Below the pieces are notes generated by a model. The model was not told the origin of the DNA and did no database searches. It saw only the letters and a list, made by a program, of their open reading frames with translations. Of a stretch of DNA of 59,636 bases, positions 18,784-26,596 are shown in pieces. Made by a program: the position numbers and the translations under genes. The first letter of the stretch is position 1. Every line of letters begins with the position of its first letter. Origin of the DNA: JASLBX01 sp036374175 (GTDB lineage: Bacteria; Actinomycetota; Actinomycetes; Jiangellales; Jiangellaceae); the NCBI GenBank assembly GCA_036374175.1, contig DASUUH010000105.1, positions 1 to 59,636 on the forward strand, read 5' to 3'.

Positions 18784-19668
18784 AGCCGCCGATTGCGGAG
18801 TGAACGTATCCAGCTGTCGTTTGAAGAATAAGCAGGACCGCAGCAGCGATCGCCGCCATGACGAGCCACGGAAACCAGTCGAACGGTGCGTCCGGCTCCG
18901 CCGCGGTACGCACCTCGGCGTCCCAGAAATCGACGGCAATTGAGATAGCCCAGGGGGAGTAGGTGTTGGTGGCTCCACCGTTGACGGTCGGCGTACCGCC
19001 GATGATGGGCTCATAATCCCCCCACCATTCCGTCGCCACGGAATTAGATTGATGGGCTGCGTCCTCAACCGGGAACTCGCTGTAAAGGTCCTGGGTCCCG
19101 CACCAGGACGCCGCGCTCGCCCCAGCCGACCAACAGCGGCTCCGACCACCTATCGTGGCTGGACAACCCGGCAGACTCGCCCGTCTCGACATCGAACACG
19201 CCAATGGCGCCGGACCCGGTGGTACGAAGGTAGGTAACGGCAACCTTCGTCCCGTCGGGTAAGAAGACGCCGCTGCGCACCTCATACTGGACCGACTCAC
19301 GAGCGAGAGCACTGCGATCGCCCGTCCGTCCACCTCTCCGATGACCCAATGTTCGTTGTCTTCGTCCCAACGCCGCTCATGCTGCCCGTCCGGACTGAAC
19401 GCGATCGGAGCGGCGTACCTGCGTGGTTTCCACTCGCCAGTGGTGAGATCTAGGAGGCCGTCCCGGCCCTGGCTGCCGTACATGCCCCAACGGCCCCCCG
19501 CGAGTTTTGTACCGTCGGGCGTCCACAACAAATGGACAGCCGCAGATGGCACTTCCAGCGTGACGAATTCGGCAAGGTGAACATCACCCGTGAGCAGCCA
19601 GGCGGCCGCTTCAGAGCCGGCAGCCGGGCCCTAACGAAGCAGCGGAACGTCTCCTCTGCTTCGTCCAT
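18734..19668 (-). pseudogene. Frameshifted PD40/WD40-like beta-propeller membrane protein
   Basis: Reading on the minus strand from the ATG at 19668, propeller-like blades are spread over different frames. MDEAEETFRCFVRARLPA is in one frame. WLLTGDVHLAEFVTLEVPSA, LLWTPDGTKLAGG and IAFSPDGQ are in a second. ALARESVQYEVRSGVFLPDG and IGVFDVETGESAG are in a third. DLYSEFPVEDAAHQSNSV returns to the second. Single-base shifts are needed near 19620, 19313 and 19095. A C-terminal membrane helix (WFPWLVMAAIAAAVLLIL) remains, and the last codons lie inside the palindromic repeat. Three shifts in under 1 kb suggest real decay rather than sequencing error, but reads would be needed to be sure. The original function is unknown. 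Confidence 0.75.
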
Positions 19669-19749
19669 GCCACGCCCTTCGCCGGTTGTGACACCTCAGA
19701 CCTATACACGCAGGCAGGGCCGAAGATCTAGGGCATGGCCCCAGCCCGA

Positions 19750-20697
19750 TTACGTATCGTCTTGAAGGTCTGAGAAACCCCCGGCGTCCTCTTCCGGGAG
19801 CTGCTCCGTGGGCTCGGGCGTCGGCGACTCGGTAGGGCTCGGACTGGTCGTGTCCGGCTCGGCCGGGATTTCGGGAGCGGGAAGTTCCTCGGCCGGCGGC
19901 ACTGTCACGTCACGATCGTCGCCATCCAGTGGATCTGTCGGAACCGGGGACGGCCGATCCGGCTCCGGCGTCGGCACCGGCTGCCCGGGTTCGTCCACTT
20001 CCTCGGAATCCGGGCCGGGATCGGTGGAACCAACGTTGCCACCGAGTTCACTGAGAGTAGTCCGCCCGCCGCCAGACAAGCTGGATCCCGAGACCGACTC
20101 GATGCCTGTGATCACCAGCAGCGCCAGCACGAAGGACGCAAGCGCACCGGCCAACACGAGTGATATGCGAGCCCGCGTCCAGCGCCTCGGCGCAGAATCG
20201 GCGGCTGGGTCGCCGTCACGCCCAGCAGCATCATCATGCCCGGCTACGGGCAGCATCGCCGTGGACTCGCCATTGGTTCGGTCAGCATCCGCGGGCAGGC
20301 CGGGGACGGCAACCGTGGGCTCGTCATCGGCCGCCGGCCCGGCAGTGCGCGTGTGCTCAGCCGGCTCGAACGGCTCCGACACATCCGCCTTTCCCGCAAC
20401 CCGCGGCAACGCAACCGTCTCGGTCGCCTGCGGCAACTCAGCGGTTTCGGCGGCTGGGTTGTTGCCTGGCAACTCGATCGTCCGGGCTCTGGACCTGGCC
20501 GTCATCTGCCGCGTCCGCTCGAGTGACCGGAGGTAGACATCGGTGCCGAGGGTGGTGAAGAGGCTGATGACCCCCACGCCGATGACGGTTCCGTAGACCC
20601 CGAGGCGGGAAGCCAGGAAGGCGCCGGTAACGGCGGCCAACGAGGAAGCGAATACGTGGGCAGGGCGAAGTCGGGGACTCTGTTGTTCGTCAGCCAT
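19750..20697 (-). CDS. Membrane protein with long Pro/Glu/Thr-rich C-terminal tail
   Basis: This 315-aa protein is not recognised. It has an N-terminal hydrophobic region of two close helices (about 13-55, with TGAFLASRLGVYG and TVIGVGVISLFTTLGTDVYL), a 100-residue cytoplasmic-looking acidic linker, a third membrane helix (ISLVLAGALASFVLALLVITG) and a low-complexity extracytoplasmic tail dominated by Pro, Asp, Glu, Thr and Ser, suggesting a cell-wall-spanning stalk. I chose the ATG at 20697 because the region upstream to 20787 in the same frame is atypical. It is divergent from the antiporter operon, sharing a 212-nt intergenic region with a CRP-like site. Confidence 0.75.
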   Translation of the reverse strand: MADEQQSPRLRPAHVFASSLAAVTGAFLASRLGVYGTVIGVGVISLFTTLGTDVYLRSLERTRQMTARSRARTIELPGNNPAAETAELPQATETVALPRVAGKADVSEPFEPAEHTRTAGPAADDEPTVAVPGLPADADRTNGESTAMLPVAGHDDAAGRDGDPAADSAPRRWTRARISLVLAGALASFVLALLVITGIESVSGSSLSGGGRTTLSELGGNVGSTDPGPDSEEVDEPGQPVPTPEPDRPSPVPTDPLDGDDRDVTVPPAEELPAPEIPAEPDTTSPSPTESPTPEPTEQLPEEDAGGFSDLQDDT

Positions 20698-20776
20698 GAA
20701 CTCTTGTCGGTCGGGTGCGGGCCAGCCGTGGCAACAACGTAAGAGGAGACCGAAGTCGTTCCGACAATTGCCAAAC

Positions 20777-20792
20777 TGTGAGCACACTCACG
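20777..20792. promoter_or_regulatory. CRP/GlxR-like binding site upstream of the antiporter operon
   Basis: TGTGAGCACACTCACG matches TGTGA-N6-TCACA at 9 of 10 specified positions. It lies between the divergent starts at 20697 and 20910. A Crp-family regulator is encoded at 33736 in this window. No convincing -10 hexamer could be tied to it, so whether it activates or represses is unknown. Confidence 0.55.
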
Positions 20793-20909
20793 CGCCGGCG
20801 ATCGCGGTGGCACGGAACCGGAGCGGCGGGTGCCCATGGACCGGATGGGTGGGCAGGTCCACTCCAGCCCGCAGGTACCCTACTGACCCAACCGAAGATG
20901 GGAGGACGC

Positions 20910-21380
20910 ATGCCAGGCGCCGCCGGTCTCGTCGTGGTCTTGGCCGCGTTCTGGCTCGCGCTCTCCGGCCATTACACACCGCTGCTCATCGCGTTCGGAG
21001 CGGCATCGGTCGTCCTTGTCATATGGATCTCCAACCGGATGGAGATCGTCGATGAGGAGCAACCCATCCGCATCACGTTGAGTCTGCCGAGGTACACCGG
21101 CTGGCTCATGGTCCAGATTCTGATAGCGGCGTGGCGCGTCGCCCGGCTGGTGTGGTCACCCCGGCCCGCCCTGCGACCTCTCGTAGGTAACGTGCCCGCC
21201 GAAGACCTGTCCCACCTCGCCCAGGCGATCTATGCCAACTCCATTACCCTGACGCCGGGCACGCTGGCAATGACGGTCGACGACGACAGCGTCGAAGTCC
21301 ACAGCCTGCAACCGGCCGGCCTGGACGATCTGCGACGGGGCGCGATGCTCGGCCGGGTGCGCAGGCTGGAGTCACCCTGA
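20910..21380 (+). CDS. mnhE: Na+/H+ antiporter subunit E (MnhE/MrpE)
   Basis: This 156-aa subunit of the multi-component cation/proton antiporter has two N-terminal membrane helices (LVVVLAAFWLALSG, LLIAFGAASVVLVIW), the characteristic PRYTGWLMVQILIAAW helix, and the C-terminal cytoplasmic SITLTPGTLAMTVDDDSVEVHSL, diagnostic of MnhE. The ATG at 20910 was chosen because GGAGG lies 4 nt before it; the ATG at 20898 is an alternative. It is the first gene of a nine-gene operon in which every junction overlaps. Confidence 0.93.
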   Translation: MPGAAGLVVVLAAFWLALSGHYTPLLIAFGAASVVLVIWISNRMEIVDEEQPIRITLSLPRYTGWLMVQILIAAWRVARLVWSPRPALRPLVGNVPAEDLSHLAQAIYANSITLTPGTLAMTVDDDSVEVHSLQPAGLDDLRRGAMLGRVRRLESP

Positions 21381-21634
21381 TGCTCGTCGCAGCGATGGTG
21401 GCCATCCTGATCACGATGGTGCTGGCACTCGCACGCGCTGTGGTCGGCCGACGCCTGTACGACCGCATCCTGGCCATCAACATGTTCGGCACCAAGACCG
21501 TGCTGTTCATCGCGATCATCGGTTTCCTCACCGGCCGGCCCGACTTCTTGGACGTGGCGCTGGTCTATGCCCTGATCAACTTCGTAAGCACTGTCGCGGT
21601 GCTGCGGCTGAGCCACTATCGCGAGGCGATGTGA
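21380..21634 (+). CDS. mnhF: Na+/H+ antiporter subunit F (MnhF/MrpF)
   Basis: This 84-aa protein has three membrane helices and the family signatures RLYDRILAINMFGTKTVLFIAI and FLDVALVYALINFVSTVAVLRL. It is a small obligate subunit of Mrp-type antiporters. Its ATG overlaps the mnhE stop (TGATG) and its end overlaps mnhG, consistent with fixed stoichiometry in one membrane complex. Confidence 0.94.
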   Translation: MLVAAMVAILITMVLALARAVVGRRLYDRILAINMFGTKTVLFIAIIGFLTGRPDFLDVALVYALINFVSTVAVLRLSHYREAM

Positions 21635-21948
21635 CCGTCCTGGACGTAGCGAGCGGCGTGCTGCTGCTCGCCGGCAGCGTCTTCGCCGTGACGGGTGGCG
21701 TCGGTCTGTTGCGCTTTCCCGACTTCTACACCCGGACCCATGCAGTGGGTCTGATGGACTCGGTGGGCGCGACGCTCATCCTCACCGGACTGGTATTGCA
21801 AGCACCCGACTTGGCCAGTGCCGTCCGGCTGGTCCTGATAGTGATCTTCCTCCTCATCACCAGCCCCACCGCTACCCACGCACTCGCCCACGCAGCACGC
21901 AACGACGGAGTACGGGTGTGGGCAGAGCCGGAGGACAAGCAGCGATGA
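21631..21948 (+). CDS. mnhG: Na+/H+ antiporter subunit G (MnhG/MrpG)
   Basis: This 105-aa subunit has three membrane helices. The conserved MnhG pattern GLLRFPDFYTRTHAVGLMDSVG is present, followed by LILTGLVLQ and SPTATHALAHAARNDG. It starts with a GTG overlapping mnhF by 4 nt and ends in an ATGA overlap with the fused subunit gene. Confidence 0.94.
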   Translation: MTVLDVASGVLLLAGSVFAVTGGVGLLRFPDFYTRTHAVGLMDSVGATLILTGLVLQAPDLASAVRLVLIVIFLLITSPTATHALAHAARNDGVRVWAEPEDKQR

Positions 21949-22937
21949 TCGCCTTTGAACTGGCCGAGGCGGTCCTGCTGGGCATCCTCCTGGTGACGGC
22001 GGTGGCCATCACCCGAGCGCGCAGTCTGTTCGTCGCCGCGATGTTGGGCGGGCTGTTCAGCCTCGTCACGGCCAGCCTGTTCGTGTTGCTCGATGCCGTC
22101 GACGTCGCTTTCACCGAGGCGGCTGTGGGCGCGGGAATCAGCACGGTGCTGTTCATCACGGCACTGGCGCTGACCAACTCACGTGAGGCCACGACGCCGC
22201 GCCGGCGGGTGGTTCCGGCGGGACTGGTGGCGGTTCTTGCGACAGCCGGGCTGATCTACGCAAGCCTCGACTTGCCCCGCGTGGGTGATCCCGAAAGCCC
22301 GGTCCAAACACATCCGATCACCGAGACGTACCTGAAGGAGTCGCAAGACGACCTGCATATCCCCAACACCGTGACCGGAGTGCTGGCGAGTTACCGCGGC
22401 TACGACACGCTAGGCGAAGTCGTGGTGATCTTCACCGCCGGCGTCGGGGTCCTGCTGTTGATGCTTGGGCCGCGGAGGCCGGCGGACGAAGCGAGGGACC
22501 AGGCCTACTTGCAGGCCGAGTACCGGGTCCTGCGCGTCGTCAGCAAGACGCTGATGCCGTTCATCCTGCTCTTCGCGCTGTACGTACTTCTGCACGGCGA
22601 ATTCGGACCCGGAGGCGGCTTCCAGGCGGGGGTGATCTTCGGCGCTGGCTTCATCCTGTACACGCTGATGTTCGGGCTGGGAGCGGTCCAGCGGGTGCTG
22701 CCGATGCGGACGCTCGTGATACTCGGGCCGATCGGAGTGCTGCTCTTCGCCGGAGTCGGCTTGTCCACCATGGCGCTCGGTGGTGGCTTCCTTGATTACA
22801 ACGAACTCAATCCTGGCAATCCATCGAGTGGTCAGGTCACCGGGATCCTGCTGATCGAAATCGGGGTCGGCCTAACCGTCGCAGCAGTCATGGTGGCGAT
22901 GTTCTACGCCCTGGTCCGCCGGGGGGTGCGGCGTTGA
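21945..22937 (+). CDS. Fused MbhD-MbhE-MnhB antiporter subunit
   Basis: This 330-aa protein joins three modules that are separate or otherwise fused elsewhere. Residues 1-80 form an MbhD-like unit (VAAMLGGLFSLVTASLFVLLD, DVAFTEAAVGAGISTVLF). A middle section is MbhE-like with YDTLGEVVVIFTAGVGVLLLM. From about 195 to the end is MnhB (VVSKTLMPFILLFALYVLLHG, EFGPGGGFQAGVIFGAG). In canonical Mrp systems MbhD and MbhE sit at the C-terminus of MnhA; here no gene carries that tail, and it is joined to MnhB instead. The ATG at 21945 overlaps the mnhG stop. Confidence 0.88.
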   Translation: MIAFELAEAVLLGILLVTAVAITRARSLFVAAMLGGLFSLVTASLFVLLDAVDVAFTEAAVGAGISTVLFITALALTNSREATTPRRRVVPAGLVAVLATAGLIYASLDLPRVGDPESPVQTHPITETYLKESQDDLHIPNTVTGVLASYRGYDTLGEVVVIFTAGVGVLLLMLGPRRPADEARDQAYLQAEYRVLRVVSKTLMPFILLFALYVLLHGEFGPGGGFQAGVIFGAGFILYTLMFGLGAVQRVLPMRTLVILGPIGVLLFAGVGLSTMALGGGFLDYNELNPGNPSSGQVTGILLIEIGVGLTVAAVMVAMFYALVRRGVRR

Positions 22938-23296
22938 TCGCGACGCACTACACCTACTGGATCATCTTCGCGCTGATGATGATCGGCCTCTACGCGGTTA
23001 TGAGCCACGGCAACCTGGTGAAGAAACTGATCGGCCTGAACGTGTTCCAGGTGGCCGTCTTCATGTTCTTCATCAGCCTGGGTCGGGTCGACGAGGGCAG
23101 CCCGCCGATCATCACCGAGGGGATCGAGGTCTACTCCCACCCGTTGCCACACGTGCTGATCCTGACCGCGATCGTGGTCGGCGTCGCCACGACGTCGGTA
23201 GGCGTCGCACTTGCGATAAGGATCTTCGAAGCGTACGGGACGGTCGAAGAGGACGATGCGCTGGCGCGCGACGTGGCCGAGGAGGCTGCCGAGTGA
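22934..23296 (+). CDS. mnhC: Na+/H+ antiporter subunit C (MnhC, NuoK-like)
   Basis: This 120-aa protein with three membrane helices is related to complex I NuoK: IGLYAVMSHGNLVKKLIGLNV, VFMFFISLG, and PLPHVLILTAIVVGVATTSVG. The start is a TTG overlapping the preceding TGA (TTGA), which keeps the gene coupled to its neighbour. NuoK-like subunits carry membrane glutamates in complex I; in the MnhC branch the sequence is reduced, as here. Confidence 0.92.
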   Translation: MIATHYTYWIIFALMMIGLYAVMSHGNLVKKLIGLNVFQVAVFMFFISLGRVDEGSPPIITEGIEVYSHPLPHVLILTAIVVGVATTSVGVALAIRIFEAYGTVEEDDALARDVAEEAAE

Positions 23297-24831
23297 TCGA
23301 CCAGCTACCTGCACTGCAGGTCGTCGTGCCGCTGGTGTGCGCTGCCGTCTGTGTGTTGCTGCGTTCGGCATTCGCCGCCTGGCTGCTGTTCACCGTGGCC
23401 GCCGTGGCCTCCTTGGTGACCGCCGTAGTCTTGACCGTCCTGGTCAGGGACGGCGAGACGATCGGCTATGACATGGGCGGGTGGCCGGCCCCTGTCGGCA
23501 TCGAGTTGGTGGTGGACCAGGCCAATGCCGTCGTGCTGCTTCTGCTGGGCGTCATAGCGGTGATCGTGGCCAGCTACGGCCGGCGCAGCATCGAAGCAGA
23601 AATCCGGCCACGCCGGGTCCGCATGTTCTACGCCGCTCTCTGCATGCTTCTCACCGGCCTGATGGGTATCGCGGTCACTGGCGATGCATTCAACCTGTTC
23701 GTCTTCCTGGAGATCTCTTCGCTTTCGTCCTACGCGCTCATCGCGTTGGGGCGGCGCCGCAGGGCTTTACTGGCCGCGTTCCAATACCTCGTGATCGGCA
23801 CGGTGGGCGGGACGTTCCTGCTCATCGGCGTCGGCTTGGCCTTCGCTGTCACCGGGACGCTGAACATGACCGATCTGGCTGATCGGCTGCCGGCCCTGGA
23901 GGGCAACCGGGCGGTTACCGGCTCCGTGGTGTTCATCTTCGTCGGCCTAGCGATCAAGATGGCAGTGTTCCCGCTGCATGCGTGGCTTCCCGGCGCGTAC
24001 TCCGAAGCACCGTCGGTGGTGAGCGTGGTCCTCGCGGCGGTAGGTACCAAGGTGGCGATCTACGCGTTCGCGCGGTTCGCCTTCACCGTCTTCGGGATCG
24101 ATGTGGTGTTCACCGACCTGCCGATCGGGCAGGCCATCCTCGTCGTCGGTAGCCTCGCGATGTTAGCCGGGGCCGCCGTCGCCTGCTTCCAGCAGGATTT
24201 CAAGCGCCTGCTCGCGTGGTCGAGCATCGGTCAGGTCGGCATGATCGTCACCGGTATCGGGTTGGCGACCGCGGGCGGAGTCTCTGCCGCATACCTGCAC
24301 ATCATCAACCACGCGATCATCAAGGGTGCTCTTTTCGCCGCAGCCGGCATCCTGCTGCTGAACCTGGGGTCGACATCGCTCGATTCGATGGCCGGCCTCG
24401 GGCGGCGGATGCCGTTAACGTTCGGTGCCGTCGTCATCGGGGGGCTGGGCCTGATCGGCGTACCACCCACCGCGGGTTTCGCCAGCAAGTGGGCCCTGGC
24501 CGCAGCGCTCGTCGAGGACGATCAGTGGCTGATCCTCGCCATCTTGCTCGCCAGCTCGCTGCTGGCGATGGTGTACGTCGGCCGCGTCATCGAGGTTGCC
24601 TGGTTCCGTTCGCCCGCGGGTGTCGATGCAGCGCCCTCGCCAGCGGCCGAGCACGCGGCCGCCGCGGCGAACCCGGGGACTGTCCGCGTGCGCGAGGGGA
24701 CTCCGCTGCTGATGGCGGCGCCGGTGGCGCTGCTGGCTGTGGCATCGGTGTACTTCGGCATTGATGCGAGCCTGCCGTCCGGGCTGGCCGACGGCGCCGC
24801 CCGGGTGCTGACCGGCGGGGGACTGCCGTGA
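23293..24831 (+). CDS. mnhD: Proton-conducting antiporter subunit, MnhD/NuoN-like (first of three)
   Basis: This 512-aa polytopic subunit of the NuoL/M/N family has about fourteen membrane helices. Key features are FLEISSLSSYALIALG (Glu in TM5), IKMAVFPLHAWLPGAYSEAPS (Lys in TM7 and the HxWLPxAyxxAP signature), FKRLLAWSSIGQVGMI and HIINHAIIKGALFAAAG. These charged residues form the ion pathway. The start is a GTG overlapping mnhC by 4 nt. As the closest to MnhD by position (after MnhC), it takes the D symbol. Confidence 0.92.
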   Translation: MIDQLPALQVVVPLVCAAVCVLLRSAFAAWLLFTVAAVASLVTAVVLTVLVRDGETIGYDMGGWPAPVGIELVVDQANAVVLLLLGVIAVIVASYGRRSIEAEIRPRRVRMFYAALCMLLTGLMGIAVTGDAFNLFVFLEISSLSSYALIALGRRRRALLAAFQYLVIGTVGGTFLLIGVGLAFAVTGTLNMTDLADRLPALEGNRAVTGSVVFIFVGLAIKMAVFPLHAWLPGAYSEAPSVVSVVLAAVGTKVAIYAFARFAFTVFGIDVVFTDLPIGQAILVVGSLAMLAGAAVACFQQDFKRLLAWSSIGQVGMIVTGIGLATAGGVSAAYLHIINHAIIKGALFAAAGILLLNLGSTSLDSMAGLGRRMPLTFGAVVIGGLGLIGVPPTAGFASKWALAAALVEDDQWLILAILLASSLLAMVYVGRVIEVAWFRSPAGVDAAPSPAAEHAAAAANPGTVRVREGTPLLMAAPVALLAVASVYFGIDASLPSGLADGAARVLTGGGLP

Positions 24832-26324
24832 ACCCCACTCTCGCGTTACCTCTCGCCGTTCTCCTCCCGCTCGCCGGCGTGGCCGGCGTCGTGTTGTGCC
24901 GTCGCCGTCCCAACACCCGTGACGCGATTTCGGTAGTGGCCGGAGTTGCCCTGGCGGCGGTGCTCATCAGCCTGTGGCCGGTCGCGCTGTACGGCACTCA
25001 AATCGAGCTGTGGACGTGGCTGCCGGGCATTACGCTCACCCTGGAGTTAGAACCGCTCGGTCTGCTCTTCGCCACGGTGGCAGGTGTGTTGTGGCCGGTG
25101 ACCACCGTGTACTCGATCGGCTACATGCGGGCAAACCGAGAACGCAACCAGACCCGGTTCTACGCCTTCTTCGCCCTCGCCATCGCCGCTGCGCAACTCA
25201 TCGCGATGTCCGGTGACCTGGTCACCATGTTCATCGGGTACGAGATGCTCACGCTGGCCACCTGGCCGCTGGTCGCGCACCAGGGCACTGCGGACGCTCG
25301 GCGGGGAGCCCGTACCTACTTGATCATTCTGCTCACGACGTCGATCGGGTTGTTGCTGCCGGCGATCGTGTGGACCGGTGTACTGGCCGGCACGACTCAG
25401 TTCGCCACCGGCGGCGTACTGGTCGGCCAGGCAGGGCCGGTTGTGCTCACCCTGCTGTACGCGATGTACCTGTTCGGGATCGGCAAGGTCGCACTGATGC
25501 CCTTCCACCGGTGGCTGCCGGCCGCAATGGTGGCCCCCACCCCGGTCTCCGCACTGCTGCATGCGGTGGCCGTGGTGAAGGCGGGTGGCTTTGCGGTGGT
25601 CAAGGTGACGATCTACGTATTCGGGTTGGACAACCTGGCCGACAGCGGTGGGGCCGACCCGATGGTGTGGGTCGCTGCGATCACGCTGCTGGTCGCCGGT
25701 GCCATCGCCGTGACGCAGGACGACCTCAAGGCCCGCCTGGCGTACTCGACAATCAGCCAACTCGCCTACATCGCGCTGGGAGCTGCGCTGGTCGATCCCG
25801 ACGCGGTGCTGGAAGGGGCGTTGCACATCGCCACCCACGCCGTCGGTAAGATCACGCTCTTCTTCTGCGCGGGGGCGATCTATGTCGCCACCGGCCTAAC
25901 CAGGGTCAGCCAACTCGACGGGCTGGGCCCGCGGATGCCGTTCACGTTCGCAGCCTTCACCATCGCGTCGTTGTCGATCATCGGCCTGCCACCACTGGCC
26001 GGGACCTGGGACAAGCTCCTGCTGATGGAGGGCGCGGTCAACGGCGGCTGGACAGTTCTGGCCGGCGTGCTACTCGTCGGCACCTTGCTCAGCATCGCGT
26101 ATTTGTTACCCGTGTCGATTCGCGCCTTCCTGCTGCCCGAACGCGCGGCCGTGGGGGCGGCGCGTGATGATCCGTCCGGCGTACCGCTGCCGCGAACACC
26201 TATCCAGGAAGCGCCGGCCAGTGTCGTGGTACCGCTGTGCCTCACCGCGCTGGCCTGCATCGCCATGTTCTTCCTCGAGGACGGGCTGATCGAGCCGCTG
26301 GCCAGAGTCCTGGAGGGTCGATGA
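24828..26324 (+). CDS. Proton-conducting antiporter subunit, NuoL/M-like (second of three)
   Basis: This 498-aa polytopic protein of the same family has YEMLTLATWPLVAHQG (TM5 Glu), GIGKVALMPFHRWLPAAMVAPTPV (TM7 Lys and signature), VVKAGGFAVVKV, DDLKARLAYSTISQLAYIALG and HIATHAVGKITLFFCAGA. The HRWLPAAMVAPTPVSALLHA sequence is closer to NuoL/M and MbhH-type subunits than to MnhD. It has no C-terminal MbhD/E extension, so it is not a canonical MnhA. It overlaps both neighbours by 4 nt. Confidence 0.9.
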   Translation: MNPTLALPLAVLLPLAGVAGVVLCRRRPNTRDAISVVAGVALAAVLISLWPVALYGTQIELWTWLPGITLTLELEPLGLLFATVAGVLWPVTTVYSIGYMRANRERNQTRFYAFFALAIAAAQLIAMSGDLVTMFIGYEMLTLATWPLVAHQGTADARRGARTYLIILLTTSIGLLLPAIVWTGVLAGTTQFATGGVLVGQAGPVVLTLLYAMYLFGIGKVALMPFHRWLPAAMVAPTPVSALLHAVAVVKAGGFAVVKVTIYVFGLDNLADSGGADPMVWVAAITLLVAGAIAVTQDDLKARLAYSTISQLAYIALGAALVDPDAVLEGALHIATHAVGKITLFFCAGAIYVATGLTRVSQLDGLGPRMPFTFAAFTIASLSIIGLPPLAGTWDKLLLMEGAVNGGWTVLAGVLLVGTLLSIAYLLPVSIRAFLLPERAAVGAARDDPSGVPLPRTPIQEAPASVVVPLCLTALACIAMFFLEDGLIEPLARVLEGR

Positions 26325-26596
26325 CTGACAACTCGCGCCGGTGGTCCGCCGGAGACCGCCTGAGCTACCTGGTGTACGCGGTGTGTGGCCTACTGCAGGT
26401 GGTCGAGTTGGTCTACCACCGGCATGCGTACTTCGCCCTGGAGCGCACGTTCGGCTTCTACGCAGTCATGGGATTCGGTGCCTATCTCACCGTCGTATTC
26501 ACCGCCAAAGGGCTGCGCCGCCTGGTGCGGCGGTCCGAGGACTATTACGACCGGCCGGCCGGGGCGCCGCCAGAGTGGGAGCCGGCGGATGGCTGA
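26321..26596 (+). CDS. Small two-helix membrane protein inside the antiporter operon
   Basis: This 91-aa protein is not recognised. It has two membrane segments (LSYLVYAVCGLLQVVELVY and FGFYAVMGFGAYLTVVFTA), a basic loop (KGLRRLVRRSEDYYD) and a short acidic tail. Its ATG overlaps the preceding gene by 4 nt, and it overlaps the next gene by 8 nt, so it is translated with the complex and is likely an accessory subunit. No equivalent occurs in the canonical seven-gene Mrp operon. Confidence 0.85.
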   Translation: MTDNSRRWSAGDRLSYLVYAVCGLLQVVELVYHRHAYFALERTFGFYAVMGFGAYLTVVFTAKGLRRLVRRSEDYYDRPAGAPPEWEPADG

